Shown: positions 15,201-32,981, counted from the first letter of the stretch. The stretch: 64,000 nt of DNA from Halocaridina rubra (GCA_037179515.1 JAXCGZ010011671.1:1-64000); one strand, 5' to 3'. Notes: a model not told the origin generated them from the letters alone. Numbers and translations: made by a program.

Positions 15201-18200
15201 TGGGTATCAGTATACTGTCCGTGCCTGGAGAAGAGATGTACTAGATCTCCTTCTGGACTCCCAAGCCTTCATGATGCTCCCGCCCATCCTTCCTTACTGG
15301 CGCACAATTGTGGACTATCTTTGTACTCATGACAAAACTGTTTTTAAAGAGCTTTTGAGTAAGTAACAGTGTCTTGCATGTTATCATACTTAGCCTTATA
15401 TTTAATCAGCATTTTGTAACTTGACAGTTCTTCAAGTACCCTGTTCAGTAACTGACTGCATTGCAACAATTTTTTTATTAAGGTTTTATTGTTGACTGCT
15501 CTGGTTGATCTTTTTTTTTGTATTACTCGATAGAGGTCTTTTATATAAAGAGCGCATAAAATTCTTTAACATCTTAGTGACTCATATTTCCGATTCATTT
15601 TGGAAAGTGTTGTTACCTCATATAATGTAATAACAATTTTCTAGTGGTGTAAAGTTCTTACAAAAATCTTATTTTCATTCCGAAGCTTTTTTGGTGGTAA
15701 CTATATTCTTTTTTATTGTTGCAAAGTACATAAATTCAATGGCTGCTATCCCCTTTGTAAGGAGGGTGGAGTCAAAGCTTACGCATTCACTAGAAGTCAT
15801 TTCATCTCAACACTACTTTTTACTGCATATAGATAAAGGGTTATCAGTAATTCTCCCACCCACTCTGCTTGGGTCATCCAGAGGATATGTGGGTGAGGAC
15901 CTTCTGCCATGAGGCCAGTCTTAAGTATACAATGGCCTCTATCACCCTTGTAAGGGATGTGGCTGAGGCAAAACACATTCATTCGTCAGAAGCCATTTCA
16001 TCTCATTCACTTAAATATACATCACAAGCTATATTATGCCTTTATGAATCATCGCCCATTTTATCTGCATACGTATCATCTATTACTTTTTTTTGTCATT
16101 TTTTTAATGAGACATCATACTTTGCTGGTGAGCAGGGTGCTCATAACTGTCACAAAAGAGGTTAAGCAACAGGACTACATCATACCCTGCTGCTCCCCAC
16201 ATTTTGTATTAGTATTTATCCATAAGAGAAATTTTGAGTGGGAGGGATTACCAGCCACATTCTCTCCAATTCCATTTGGTGAACTACTAAGATATATTGG
16301 GATAACATAGACTGCTTTCTTTCTCCATCACCACCTGCTTATCCCTGATAGTTGCTTCATATCATACTTAGGGAATACGAGGATATAAATCTTCTACCCC
16401 TCTACAGTCATCTCCTGTCAGGTCACCCATAGCAGTAAGGTCAAGGATGAGGGTCTAGGCTAAGAATGACCCAAACCTCAAGTCTTCAACGGCCAATTAG
16501 ATAGATTAAATTACACCTGAATCAGCAGCTGTGAAGGTGGACGAAGGCTGCAACCAATGCATTGGCTCCAGTTGTCTTTGTTTTCTTGTCAGTAGAATTA
16601 GCTGATTGATATTTGAATATCGTGTGCTTTTTGAAGTGCGTCATCATATACACATTAAACAAACACACTCACAGGATTCTTTGCTCAGTGGACCAGCAAA
16701 AATTTATAGATAACAGAGTCAATGACCCTCATCCTTGACCTCAAGGGATAGCCAGGACAACAATGAATGAAGTACACATGCATCTAATAAATCTCTTATT
16801 TTTAATCCTTTTCCTGTCTGTGACTGCATGAAGCAGTATTCTATATTATTTACAATAAAATATTTGAATGTTATGTTTTATTTGCTTGCATAATGCCCTT
16901 ATGTAAAGAGGTATTATGAGTTATAGCAAATAGTTTATTTATCCCTTTTTTTTTATTACTTACAAATAATTTGTCTCTTAGGTCGTGTGTCAATGTCTCA
17001 GGGAGGATCTTTAAGTCTATTTTCTAGTAAGGAATCGGAATATGAAATTCGTGCTGGATTATTGAAGAGATTGGCATTCACCATTTTCTGCTCAGAAACC
17101 GATCAGTATATTCGTCACATTCCTGACATTCAAGGTTTGATTTGAATCCTAATAGAATTAATTGCTTTACAGCTTTTGCTGTATTTCATATTTGATTACA
17201 TATATAACACGGTTTTATTATTCTCTTTATTACTTAACTAAAATGCAGTGATTATATATCTTGTGGCCTTCAATATTTCTTCATTATTAGACTGTATTTT
17301 CACACCACTTCTTAGATTGTCTCAATGAAGTTATGCTTACTACTGTATACATATTTAATTACTAGACAAATAATAATTACTTAATAAGACTAAACGATGC
17401 TTCCAGTGTAGGATATAGAAGTATATATACCAGAATGATGTCTTTCATGAAATAAAGTTTTTCAGTATCTATATAGAGTATCTCTTCACAGAACGACTAG
17501 CAGAAGTTACTCGTTTAGGACAAGTTGTGCCATCATTAGTAGCCCAAGTACTTCTATGTTTTCGTGTGCTTCTGTTACGCATGTCCCCAAGAGGAGTGAC
17601 ATCTTTATGGCCTGTGATTATAACAGAATTGGTTCAAGTTTTCTTAATGATGGAACAAGAACTTGCTACGGATTCTGAACAATTTAGGTGAGTATGGTAG
17701 TGGAAATTCTCTTCAATTCTCTCATACTGAATTTTTTCTAATTGTGATTTTGGTTGATCATTCTTTTGGAAAACAAGTGTAGATTGAGAGTAGCAAGGAG
17801 AGGGTATTAGCACCCTGGATGTTGTTGCCCATGTCATTTTTGCAAACTTCTTGAATATACGATACCTTTGAAATGGAAAATATCATCACTAGTTTGGGCT
17901 ATTATCAAGACAAAATTGCCTGCTCCCCAGTTCTCGTGAAATAGAAATTTTGTAATATAATATTGTATCATATTGTGAGCATCATTTTATGAAGTCTGAA
18001 AGTACCCTCCTTTTTTAACCAGCTATGTATTTTATCTAGCCTTTATAAGTTAAATTTATTTGAGGCAAAATTTTGGGTACAAAGATTATACAAACAGTTG
18101 TAAAAGCTATAGATTGATGTATAGTTGCCTGTAATATATGGTTTGTGGTTTCCTTGTCTATATAGAACAGGAATAAGCAGTTCATATTGGTATATGCTAA

Positions 18201-21200
18201 GAGAATCATATTTTGTTAATATAAAAAGTAACTTTTCATATAAAGCTGAAAAGATAGTAAAACAAGATTGCATCTATAGTAAGCATGAGAATGCAGTATA
18301 AGAATCATTGTATTTTTAACAATGAGATGCAGTGTCAATGTTGCAGATGTCATTACTAACGGGCGAGTGCCCTCTGATATGACAAATTTGACATACAAAA
18401 GTTGGAATTTAGAAACTAGTATGATAGTTAAAGATATTAAAATACTTGAGTAATATCTTACGAGAGATTCTTGCAAAGTTTTCCATTATCTTTTCCATGA
18501 TCTGTTTATTTATCATGGCAAGTAAAATCTTTTATTTGATCACTATATAAAAACTATGTATTATGGCTGTAATGCTGTTACTTTGTTATATCTAGGTAAA
18601 TATGTATCCACATGCATATTTTAAGATCTAACAGTACCTACTTTCAAATATTTTTATTTATTAATGATAACTCCTTATAACTATATTCAGACTGATAACA
18701 TTGCATTTATTATATGATTTTTGAACCCTATAGGATGATATAATTCTTTATTATGTCAGTTTATCTATTTAAATATGTTAATTTCTAAATTACCACATTT
18801 GTATTTCTGGAAAAGCTTCATAGGCATTGCTGAACTTCAGTAAGAGACCTTAAAGAATTCACAAATCAATAAGATTTCTTTCTCTCTTTAATATATTTAT
18901 TTAGTCGTAAGATTGAACAATAATCAATTTGTCATTATAGGTACAGTACTCATATTCATTTACTTATACCTTAATATCTACATTTCTTTTGACAACATAC
19001 CTCGATGGTGGTGTTCCTTTTATCGCAAGCAGCAAGAAGGGGGGAAGGTAATAACATGGAAGTAGTTAGAGAAATTGTCTTGACGTGTCTTGTCCTGTAT
19101 AGTGATATGCTCTTAACACTGTTCCATGAGCTTTGTAAATACTGTATCATGGTTTTGCCAGTAAATACAAGTACCATTCCTTAAGGTAGATAATCTCTCA
19201 CGGGAGTCTCGTCTGATTTCAAACAAGTGTTTAAAAGAATTCTTTAAAAAAAAAAATTAATTCTGCAAAGTGTTAAAGTGAATGCGTCAGTTTTAATGGT
19301 TATGGGTAGATTTATGACTTATTTTTTAGCATGACAACATGTCCTGCCTAAGCCTTCAGGATAGTTACAGCTGAATAAAAAAGGGAAGCTGCAGGAATTC
19401 ATAATACCCCGCCAGTCCTTACAGCTTACATCATACTGTTATGTGGTAAAAGATTTCCAGAATGGGATTGCCATCATATTGCTCAGTGTTCCTTTACGGC
19501 ACTCTTACAACTTTCAAGGAATACATAAGTGATGTATTCTTTCTCTTCCGTCACCAGAGATAATGTAGATAATACCCCAGTAAATTATGTAATCTGCAGA
19601 CAAATGCTATAATCCCCTTTTGGAACGGGAATGGCCAAGTCAGAGCATAATCTTGAAGTGTAGATTCCAAGTCCCTCGTTCCACTCCATTTGGTCGACTT
19701 ATATAATATACAGGGAATACGGAGGTAGTATATATGTCCTCCACCCCAGATGAAAGAAAGAAAGAAAATTACAGAGTAGTAGGGAAATGACCTGCTAAAG
19801 GCAGAGAGAGGTCAACTCCTCGCTTGAATAGAACTCACCATCGCACATTATAAAATTTGGTTTACTATCCTGCTCTGTTAATAAAAGTTTTAAAATAAGA
19901 TATTCTGATATGGACTTCCATGGAAGATCTCTTCCCTCTTAGAATGCCTGTACTTGTATTCCCCTAGAGCAAACACCAGCTTCATAAAAGTTGCAGACTT
20001 ATATTTTATTTCAACTCTGTTTACGTCCCGGCATTTTATGATTCCTTGGTCCTTGTTATGTGATATGGGAATGAGTACGCTAAATGTAGTGTATTCCTTT
20101 AGCTAGTTTTAGTCAACTAATTTTTACCTGAATGATTGTTTTTTCTTTAAGATATGATTTTACCTATATATTAATCTGTAATTTACGTTCTAGTTGCCTT
20201 TTTATTTGTTTTACAAGGAATGTTGTTTATTAATTGCATTTCAAATTTTCATATCTTGCTGTTACTCTAAAAATATATTTACATATGGCTTTCAGACGCT
20301 AACAGCCTTGGAACACACTTTTGCTATGAAAATATGCAAGTATAGTCCACTAATTTCCAATAATAAACTTTTATTTCTATTGTAATATAGTTTCTTCTTA
20401 AGTAATATTTTAATTTTCAGTTAACAGATTATGCATATATTATAAGAAATACTGACTGTAACTCTAAAAATCTATTTACAAAAATGATGCCAGAAATACC
20501 TGTACTGTACTCTAGAAACTAACTTTCCTCTTATCTTTGTTCATATAGTTTTAATTCCTTTGTAATATTTCGATACTAAGTTAAATGATTATAAACAGAG
20601 CATATGAGTAACATATATTAAAATAAATACAGTACCTTACATGAAAGATACTGTATATCCATGTCTTTATACTGCTCTTCATATATTGCCTTAACCTTCT
20701 TCAGGTACATTTAACAGAGTATGTATACTTTCAGAAATATAAGTATTGTGAAAAGGAAGTTTTCATTTTAACTGAAAATTATCTTTCTAAGATTTCAACT
20801 GTGAAAATGATGATATAATATTATATTTTTATGTAAATATAAGTAATACCTACCAGAGCTGAAAAATGAACACCGTCCTATATTTCCTGCACATTGCAAG
20901 AACTGACTAAAAGAAATAAGAAAGCAAAGGGCTTGAAATCTATCCCTATCTGAATTACTATTCCTTGTAAAATTTGTGGTTGAATGGGTGATGATGTGCA
21001 AATGACTATAGAGCCCTACTGTATATTTTTTTTTTTTTCAGTTGTTGCCACCGTGCTAGATTCAGTGTGATATTATAGCATATTATAAAAAGTAGATATG
21101 ATTATTATATCTGCATTTATAAATCATGGATAATTAATTTTCTGTATCCGAACAAAATACTTTAGCATCTCTCTCTTGATGTAGTGTTATTATTTGAGTT

Positions 21201-21516
21201 TTGATAATTTATAAGAAAAGTGTGTATTTCATGAACACGTTGCGACACTACAGCTGAAGGTTTTTTGAACTTAAATAGGTCTGTCCAGGACAGTTCGATG
21301 TTCAGTCTTCCTTCAGTTACGGTTCTTTTTCTATACCTACAGCTACACTGAATATTCTTGGATATTCATTACACATCTTTTATTATCCCTTCACATCTGA
21401 CTAGTCATTAAACTCTCCGTCTTTGTTGATCTTTACTTTATGTATTCTTCGTGCCCAGGCCCGATAAGGGCTGTTTTATTTTATTATTTTTTTGGCCCGT
21501 CCTGGTGTCACAATCA

Positions 21517-21612
<96 letters not shown>

Positions 21613-24600
21613 GTTGTATAATTGCCTTTAAAACTAAGAATATTATGGGATTTGGTGTTTACCTGCTTTGTTATATTTATATGAAATTTGTTAATTACAT
21701 TTTTGTCTTTATTTTATATATTTTGAGTTTTTTTTATGTAATTTATCTTGTTCAAAGTGAGCGTCTTTTTAGCAGCTTTTATTTGTTTTATTCTTGCTCT
21801 GTTTTTTGTATGGAGTATATGAATTTCTTTGTTTCATTTTCTTAAAGCTACGGATTGGATTTATGTGGAGTATTGCATCATTTTCTAAACACATAGGATA
21901 GAAATATGTATTATTCATTTTTTTTTTTATATATTTTTTTATCTACAGCATTTCATGAAATTGTAATACAGTATTAGATCTTGGTAAATATACATATAGT
22001 TTCGTCCCTTACAGAGAGAACTTATATTTACATACAGTTTATGAAATATAGATGGTAACTTACAGTACAGTATTTTGTTAGCAAATGTGGATTGACTTAA
22101 GAACTTTATTATGCATTAAAATTAGACTTCTCAATTGAAACTTAATGAGCATTAGATGTAAGTTTTCCATTTATTTTTCCTTGAATAGTGATTTCAATGT
22201 ATTCTTAAAGGTAATTATCAGATTTGTATTTTTCAGAGATAAAAAATTAGAATGCCTGCTTTGGTGAAGATTTGTTATTAGATTCATATTTGAAGTATAA
22301 TAATTTCTTTGTGAAACTAAAGAAATAATTTCACATTTTCAGTAGATTTACGTAATTGGTCATAGCTGCGAAATCCTAGAAATATATACTTAGAGCTGGA
22401 GAGCTTTTGAGATGAGTTAGCAATCTAGAACCTTGAACATTAAAGTATATACTGTATATCATATTATATGTGCTGTAAGGTGCACAAGCATAGGAGACTT
22501 ACCAAAGTTCGGTTGGCCTTTTCTTGAAATAAAAAAATATCCCTCTTTTGCCTGGCATTAATAGCCTTCCCTACTGTTAGATTATTTTATAGTTTCTTCT
22601 CACCTCAGATATTCGATATAACCCACTATTTCTTAGACTATCTTCTCTAAATTACCCAATTATATTCAGCAACAGGTATTGCCATTTTTCCATACCCGTG
22701 CACTAATTACTGTTATAAAGTAACAATAGGTTTTCAGTGTCTATGATATTAATGTAAAACTTCATAGAGAGCTCCTTAATTTTTAACAAACATACATTAA
22801 TGTTTATTTGCTCTTCCTTTATTCATTTTTCATGTTCTGTAGACTGGCAATATGTTAAATATAACTCATTGAGCTGTAGTTGCTTGGTATGCATTAAAAT
22901 AGATCATTTTCAGCCTCCGTCTATCAGTTGATAGAGTTTCAGCATGCTCTGCTTCCTCAGGTAGATTGTCTTCTCTTTTTTAATTTCATTGAAATTCTTG
23001 TCATGTATTGAAAATACCAGGTGGTATTTGAAAGCTTTTTATTTAGCGCTCACTTTATTAATATCATATGAGGAAATGCTGTTTGTAATCAGACACCCAA
23101 GCAGCTTCAAAGCTTGCTTAATTATGTTTTTTTTTATTCTAATAGAACAATATCACTACCTCTCTTTCTCTCATTGCTCCATTTACTTTATATTGGTGGC
23201 TATTCCTCAGTGCATAATGATAAACGTCCTGCCTTGAGCATAGTTATTTTTTTTAAATGACAAACCATATCCTGCTGAACCAGGAGTGGCCACAATTGTA
23301 TCAAAACACTCAAGTTAGTGGAGCTTCAACATATCCTGCCCAACCCTGTCTCCTCTGCAAGTTCTTCCATAGCAAGCAAAAATGTCTGGAAAGTATGGAG
23401 TGTCCTCCCTCCACTCCTAAAATCCTTATTACTACATTGTAGGGAATTTAGAAACAGCATGCTTTCTTCCCCACCACCAGGGGCTTGTTATTACTTTTTT
23501 TTTGTTTTTTTTACATATTGGACGTGCAATATATGGAGGAAGTTGTTCCCACAATCCTTTTTAAACACAATCTTACTCTGCATCTAGATGGGTTATATTT
23601 ATCGTTTCCCTAAACCTTTCAGAGCTTCCTTCTTTTATTGTGTCTTTATCTACTACACATCCTTATCATATATAAACTGATCTGGAAGTGTGTGGCTATC
23701 TTACATAACGTAAGCATTAGAGTGTTTTATGTTCAGGATAGTTTTATCGAGGCGATTCTAGTGAGAGCAGCAACGGAGAGAGGTAAATTATTCATAACCT
23801 GCCACAATGGGAAAACAATTTTAATCCATTTGCTCGTTGTTTGGGTGTATTTTTGTTTTATATTATATTTGCATTAGGTTTTTATGCAAAAAATAAGTAT
23901 GTAAAAAATTTGGGTGGTTTGCTAAATTAAAGGTATGACAGTGTTTTTAAAAAATGTGACTCTGTAGTGTACATCTTTTATATTCTAAAGAATGCTAATC
24001 AACTTAAAATCTTTTATTGTACGTGTAGTGTATCGTGTCTCTGTATTGCAGTCGTAATTTACATCCTAAAATTACTGCCATTTTATAAACTCTCCTGTTT
24101 CTATTTTAATATAATTTTCTTTCAGTTCTCATTTGAAGCGCCTTTCAACTTTGGACTCCTCTTGGGTCTTCAGTTCACAGAATGGGCTGAATGCTCATAA
24201 TCATCCTGCTTGGTTGACATTGTACCTGGCAGCATGCAAATTACTTGATCTTATGCTGGCTTTACCTGCTCAGCATCTTCCACAGTTCCAGATGTAAGTA
24301 TGGAGCTAAAGTTCCTAATAATGAGAATGTACCGTGTTATTTTAAGCAATATTGAGTAAGGTATTAGGTCTTGTTTATTTACGGAAGTACAGATATCTTA
24401 ATATGTAGGATATCCATTACCTCCTTTACTAATTCTTTTCATGGTAGTTCAGAACCATGAACTTTATCCCATAGTGCCCTTTTTTAAGAAAATGGAACTG
24501 TTCTCTATAAGTACCCTTTATTACTTTCGTCTTCTTTTTCAATACCTCTAGCTTCACTCAGGCGATTTGAGGTAGAATTTTTTTTCCTCCATCACTTTTT

Positions 24601-25391
24601 AATTGCTTCCTACAGCACATGGTCATATGAGGGTTGTATACTCCTTCACCCGCCATCAAGGATTCTTTTTTAATTTGCATACTTTGGCACAATTCACATA
24701 CGACGGTGGAATTCACTTCTATACAATGGTTTCTGACTCATATTGTCTTCCAGGTATCGTTGGGCATTTGTTGGACCCATTCCAGACACAAAAAATGAAG
24801 AAAGAAGCGAGGGAGCTGGAAACATTCTTTTAAAAAGCTGCGATTTTGTGCCTCACATTGCTCGTATTGCAAAGTTAATGGCTGATAAGGTACTTAATGG
24901 ACTCCAGTTTTATTCCACTGTGTACATTATATTATAATGGTGCATTAGGTCAACCCTTGTTGGTATACCACAAGGAAATACATTGCTCACTTTAGTGACT
25001 TAAGTATCCCAGTGAGTATAGTTATGAGTGGTTAAATTATAATTTTCATGATACTGTAAAATGTTCATAATATCAATTCACTTTCTGTTATTGCATTCTC
25101 TATTTACATATGTACTTCCTATTACAGCCTGCAGTTAGTGGCAACAGTGCTAAAATGTTAGAACATCGCCCAGGGCATTTGTTACTTGTCAAACCCAGTA
25201 TTTCAACTCTGACTGATCTCCAGCCATTTTTCAATACCTTGGTTTGTCCCTCTTTTAGTCCATCAGCATCCACCGTGGGATATTCAACATCGTCATGTAC
25301 ATCATCTGGTTCAGGGGTGGCTCTTAGCTCTAGCTTACCTCATATAGAAGCAGTTATTGAAAGGGATTTCTTAGAGCCTTTGCCTTCCTAA
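374..25391 (+). CDS. DOP1: DOP1/Dopey family protein, 17 coding exons, 5' end outside window
   Basis: Coding segments: 374-563, 1262-1437, 2927-3229, 4129-5986, 6408-6626, 7133-7266, 8522-10823, 12279-12500, 13270-13491, 13877-14006, 14339-14492, 15147-15358, 16982-17134, 17492-17687, 24126-24293, 24754-24889 and 25128-25391. Phases agree across all 16 junctions, giving about 2,345 residues. Colinear landmarks of animal DOP1 proteins include [68 protein letters not shown] and the C-terminal HRPGHLLL block. Known role of the family: a large, mostly helical peripheral protein that works with MON2 and a P4-ATPase flippase in endosome-to-Golgi recycling. The missing N-terminus corresponds to about 180 human residues. 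The Ser/acidic stretches in the long exons 4129-5986 and 8522-10823 are poorly conserved linkers. Family assignment is firm; DOP1A versus DOP1B cannot be stated because arthropods usually have one gene. Confidence 0.95.
1262..1437 (+). CDS. DOP1: DOP1 exon b
   Basis: Acceptor cacag precedes 1262 and donor gtaacg starts at 1438. It reads [20 protein letters not shown] to [10 protein letters not shown], one of the most conserved blocks of Dopey_N (human QDSSVLVQR...[12 protein letters not shown]). It leaves phase 2, and the split Arg codon is completed at 2927. Confidence 0.92.
1438..2926. other. DOP1 intron with dispersed-repeat remnant
   Basis: No coding signal is seen. Around 2030-2100 a stretch reading (in reverse) as a GGTGGCTCTTATGACACATA core belongs to the decayed dispersed family described in the findings. 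Confidence 0.5.
2927..3229 (+). CDS. DOP1: DOP1 exon c
   Basis: Acceptor ccatag precedes 2927 and donor gtaaag starts at 3230. It reads [13 protein letters not shown], then [16 protein letters not shown], then [22 protein letters not shown], colinear with human RLYAWLLG...SLLDKPELGPVILEDVLIEVFR. The last Arg codon is split with the next exon. Confidence 0.93.
3328..3632. mobile_element. MITE-like element with degenerate terminal inverted repeats
   Basis: The left end AGTACAGACATTCCC and the inverted right end AGTACAGAAGCTTCCC match imperfectly. TA dinucleotides lie at or next to both ends. The sub-terminal ends are rich in 'gttcgtaagt'-type motifs, as in pogo/Tigger-like Tc1-mariner elements. 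It is about 305 bp, has no transposase, and is decayed. It lies in a DOP1 intron. Confidence 0.5.
4129..5986 (+). CDS. DOP1: DOP1 exon d, long exon with acidic/Ser-rich linker
   Basis: Acceptor attgcag precedes 4129 and donor gtaagg starts at 5987; the 1,858 nt are open throughout. It starts [10 protein letters not shown] (human TLYSQCKAEL) and contains [21 protein letters not shown] (human KTANLLFNSFEPYYMWDYVAR). A long Ser/Thr/Glu-rich region of low similarity follows, then [11 protein letters not shown] (human PPQWLQTLMNA), and it ends HTTVYE just before the conserved helix of the next exon. The 3' extension of this frame past 5986 is intronic read-through. Confidence 0.92.
6408..6626 (+). 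CDS. DOP1: DOP1 exon e
   Basis: Acceptor tttcag precedes 6408 and donor gtaact starts at 6627; 73 codons, phase 0 at both ends. [10 protein letters not shown] aligns with human HVALTLWDQL, and MLLQLHNL with VELFYQLHNL. Reading beyond 6626 enters the intron and loses similarity. Confidence 0.9.
7133..7266 (+). CDS. DOP1: DOP1 exon f, followed by a GC donor
   Basis: Acceptor tttacag precedes 7133. It reads [20 protein letters not shown] to [17 protein letters not shown]. The final Arg is split AG|G with the exon at 8522, which fixes the exon end at 7266. The intron then begins GCATGT, a GC-AG intron. The nearby GT at 7271 would put the following exon out of frame. Confidence 0.85.
7267..8521 (+). 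other. DOP1: GC-AG intron of DOP1
   Basis: The donor is ACAG|GCATGT and the acceptor is TTTTTAG|GTGT. Codon continuity on both sides (Arg codon AG|G) requires it. The intron carries a tRNA-derived SINE near its middle. Confidence 0.8.
8149..8368 (+). mobile_element. tRNA-derived SINE with (TTA)n tail
   Basis: A tRNA-like head has an A box at about 8164-8180 (TGGCTAGTACAGTGGTAACG) and a B box at about 8211-8225 (GATCGGTTCCCGTCC). A non-tRNA body follows, ending GGAAATAAAGG and a (TTA)n tail. It sits inside the GC-AG intron in sense orientation. The head resembles tRNA genes but has no foldable acceptor pair, so a SINE is the better call. Confidence 0.75.
8522..10823 (+). CDS. DOP1: DOP1 exon g, longest exon
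   Basis: Acceptor tttttag precedes 8522 and donor gtgagt starts at 10824; 2,302 nt without a stop. It begins [15 protein letters not shown], followed by [20 protein letters not shown] (human VGQAWLNQVLQRHDIARVLE) and [16 protein letters not shown] variable acidic linker with [11 protein letters not shown] follows. Later blocks are [56 protein letters not shown]-like [15 protein letters not shown], and [19 protein letters not shown] near the end. Confidence 0.95.
12168..12204. repeat. poly-T tract, 37 bases
   Basis: An uninterrupted T run lies about 75 bases upstream of the acceptor at 12278. It may be the reversed A-tail of an old retroelement, but no element is recognisable next to it. Confidence 0.9.
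12279..12500 (+). CDS. DOP1: DOP1 exon h
   Basis: Acceptor attccag precedes 12279 and donor gtaggt starts at 12501; 74 codons, phase 0. It reads [17 protein letters not shown], then [18 protein letters not shown], then [19 protein letters not shown], equivalent to human LLLVELVRSISVMRAETVIQ followed by TVKEVLKQPPAI. Confidence 0.88.
13270..13491 (+). CDS. DOP1: DOP1 exon i
   Basis: Acceptor atacag precedes 13270 and donor gtaata starts at 13492; 74 codons. [18 protein letters not shown] matches human HLSLEVCMLQFFYAYIQR, and [20 protein letters not shown] matches FLILGVLNEFIMKNPSLENK. Confidence 0.93.
13670..13777. repeat. imperfect inverted repeat (hairpin-forming)
   Basis: Outer arms CCCATGGC (13670) and GCCATGGG (13770), and inner arms CTGTTGTTCA (13715) and TGAACAACAG (13751), are perfect inverted pairs. 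It lies in the short DOP1 intron 13492-13876. It could be a MITE relic or a structured intron element; no family is recognised. Confidence 0.6.
13877..14006 (+). CDS. DOP1: DOP1 exon j
   Basis: Acceptor tatag precedes 13877 and donor gtaagt starts at 14007. It reads [20 protein letters not shown] then [15 protein letters not shown], matching human [21 protein letters not shown]. Confidence 0.92.
14339..14492 (+). CDS. DOP1: DOP1 exon k
   Basis: Acceptor atttcag precedes 14339 and donor gtaagt starts at 14493. It reads [20 protein letters not shown], then [20 protein letters not shown], then PYLRNHT, close to human DEKERVIPLLVNIMHYVVPY followed by LRNHS. It is too short to stand out as a single open frame. 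Confidence 0.92.
15147..15358 (+). CDS. DOP1: DOP1 exon l
   Basis: Acceptor tttttag precedes 15147 and donor gtaagt starts at 15359. It includes [20 protein letters not shown] and [11 protein letters not shown], matching human [20 protein letters not shown] and THDKTTFRDLM. Confidence 0.95.
15359..16981. other. DOP1 intron filled with decayed dispersed repeats
   Basis: Segments near 15740-15960 and 16230-16400 carry the same degenerate core (GGGATTACCAGCC, then CATTTGGTGAACTAC) seen elsewhere in the window. No coding exon is seen here. Confidence 0.45.
16982..17134 (+). CDS. DOP1: DOP1 exon m
   Basis: Acceptor tcttag precedes 16982 and donor gtttga starts at 17135. It reads [20 protein letters not shown] then [20 protein letters not shown], then IPDIQ, matching human LLKRLAFAIFSSEIDQYQKY and LPDIQ. 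Confidence 0.94.
17492..17687 (+). CDS. DOP1: DOP1 exon n
   Basis: Acceptor ttcacag precedes 17492 and donor gtgagt starts at 17688. It reads [20 protein letters not shown], then [18 protein letters not shown], then [18 protein letters not shown], nearly the human sequence ([18 protein letters not shown]). Confidence 0.95.
17688..24125. other. 6.4-kb DOP1 intron
   Basis: AT-rich DNA with a (TA)n microsatellite at 21520-21611 and dispersed-repeat relics near 19380-19760 and 23270-23480. I see no nested gene; the small open frames have no recognisable similarity. Confidence 0.6.
21520..21611. repeat. (TA)n microsatellite
   Basis: About 90 bases of uninterrupted TA within a DOP1 intron. Confidence 0.95.
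24126..24293 (+). CDS. DOP1: DOP1 exon o
   Basis: Acceptor ctttcag precedes 24126 and donor gtaagt starts at 24294. It reads [15 protein letters not shown], then [20 protein letters not shown], then QHLPQFQM, matching human LYLSACKFLDLALALPSENL and PQFQM. A 6.4-kb intron separates it from the previous exon. Confidence 0.93.
24754..24889 (+). CDS. DOP1: DOP1 exon p
   Basis: Acceptor ttccag precedes 24754 and donor gtactt starts at 24890. [13 protein letters not shown] aligns with human YRWAFIPEASDDS, and [15 protein letters not shown] with YVVRLAKLLRKRA. Confidence 0.9.
25128..25391 (+). CDS. DOP1: DOP1 terminal exon with stop codon
   Basis: Acceptor attacag precedes 25128 and a TAA stop sits at 25389-25391. 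It reads [20 protein letters not shown], then [15 protein letters not shown], and ends [15 protein letters not shown], equivalent to human LGWEPGHLLLTI, SMEQLLPFFNVLS and VEKDFLEGMIKT. The 3'UTR follows. AATAAA at 26741 is one possible polyadenylation signal, but I cannot choose among the AT-rich candidates. Confidence 0.93.
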   Translation, partial: PAVSGNSAKMLEHRPGHLLLVKPSISTLTDLQPFFNTLVCPSFSPSASTVGYSTSSCTSSGSGVALSSSLPHIEAVIERDFLEPLPS

Positions 25392-31498
<6,107 letters not shown>

Positions 31499-31825
31499 TA
31501 GAATAACGCGAAGATAGGTTCTCAGTAGTGCCGCATAATGTAATAATCGCGTAATGTAACGAGTCATTTTCCATAAGAAACAATGATAATGGGCATAGAT
31601 ACGTTTTAAAACCGCTCATAGACACACCATACCAAAGATATAAGATAAAACATTTTATAACTACATAACAAAGCAGAAAAACCTGTAGTTATTTATATTA
31701 GCATACAAATAGTGTACAGTATAAAAGATATACAGATTTCCTGTACAGTAAACAAATTAATGCACTATTATGCGGTGGGCAGCAGGCATACACTGGGACG
31801 TGCATGGTGGGGGTGAGCACTAGGA

Positions 31826-32620
31826 TGCGGGAGAATGAACCTCTATCTGCAAACGTTTTTGCTCTAGCACGCTTTTTCCCTGACGATATCATATGGCAAG
31901 TTTGTGTGCTGTTTGTTCTTAATGCTTTTTTTCCATTCTCTCCATAATATCCAATTGCATTAAGCGGTAGAAGAGGAGGAGGATTTGGGAGAACGAATCT
32001 CTATCTGCAAACGTTTTTCTGCCTCCGTATCAGTTGATACACTCTCGCACGCTATTTCCCTGACGATATCATATCGCAAGTTTGTTTGCTGTTTGTTCTT
32101 AATACTTTTTTTCCATTCTCTCCATAATATCCGATCGCATTAAGCAGTAAAGGAGGAGGAGGATGTGAGAGAACGAATCTCTATCTGCAAACGTTTTACC
32201 GCCTCTGTATCAGCTGATGCACCTCGCACGCTATTTCCCTGAAGATATTATATCGTAAGTTTGTTTGCTGTTTGTTCTTAATGGTCAGCCACGTACTGTA
32301 CTTAGCATTTTTTCCATTCTCTCCATAATATCCGATCGCATTAAGCGGTAGAAGAGGAGGAGGATGCGGGAGAACAAACCTCTATCTGCAAATGTTTTGC
32401 CGCCTTCGTATCAGCTGATGAACCTTTGCACACTTTCCCTGACGATATTGCAAGTTTGTTTGCTGTTTGTTCTTAATGCTTTTTTTCCATTCTCTTCATA
32501 ATATCCGATCCCATTAAGCGGTAGAACAGGAGGAGGATGCGGGAGAACGAACCTCTATCTGCAAACGTTTTGCCTCTTCCGTATCAGCTGGTGCGCTCTT
32601 GCACGCTTTTTTCCTGACGA
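31826..32620. repeat. five-copy minisatellite, period about 160-200 bp
   Basis: The block CTCTATCTGCAAA recurs at 31841, 31999, 32179, 32380 and 32553. Each copy also has TTTCCCTGACGATAT, GTTTGCTGTTTGTTCTTAAT and CATAATATCCGATCGCATTA, so spacing varies by small indels (158, 180, 201, 173). There is no coding frame. It lies between two (TA)n tracts. Confidence 0.85.
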
Positions 32621-32879
32621 AATACAAATCTTAACACAAACACAGTTAGAACCAGTGATATATCCACGCAGTATGCTGGGTAAAAAGACACTGAAGCAGA
32701 TGGCAGCATGGCGGAAAAGTGCCTCCGAGGCAGTCGATTATTTACTAAAATGATTTTTTTTTTTTTTTCGAATTTTTTTGCATGGGCGTTATTCGTGTAA
32801 TTCGTATTTTTTTAATATTATATTTTAGGGGCGTTATTCCAATTTCGCGGATTATAAACCCGAGTAAAAAGCGAACTAG

Positions 32880-32981
<102 letters not shown>

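Noticed and set aside
31826..32620. CRISPR-like array of regularly spaced repeats
   Set aside because: Repeat units are 160-200 bp without short conserved repeats and unique spacers, in a eukaryotic genome; it is a minisatellite.
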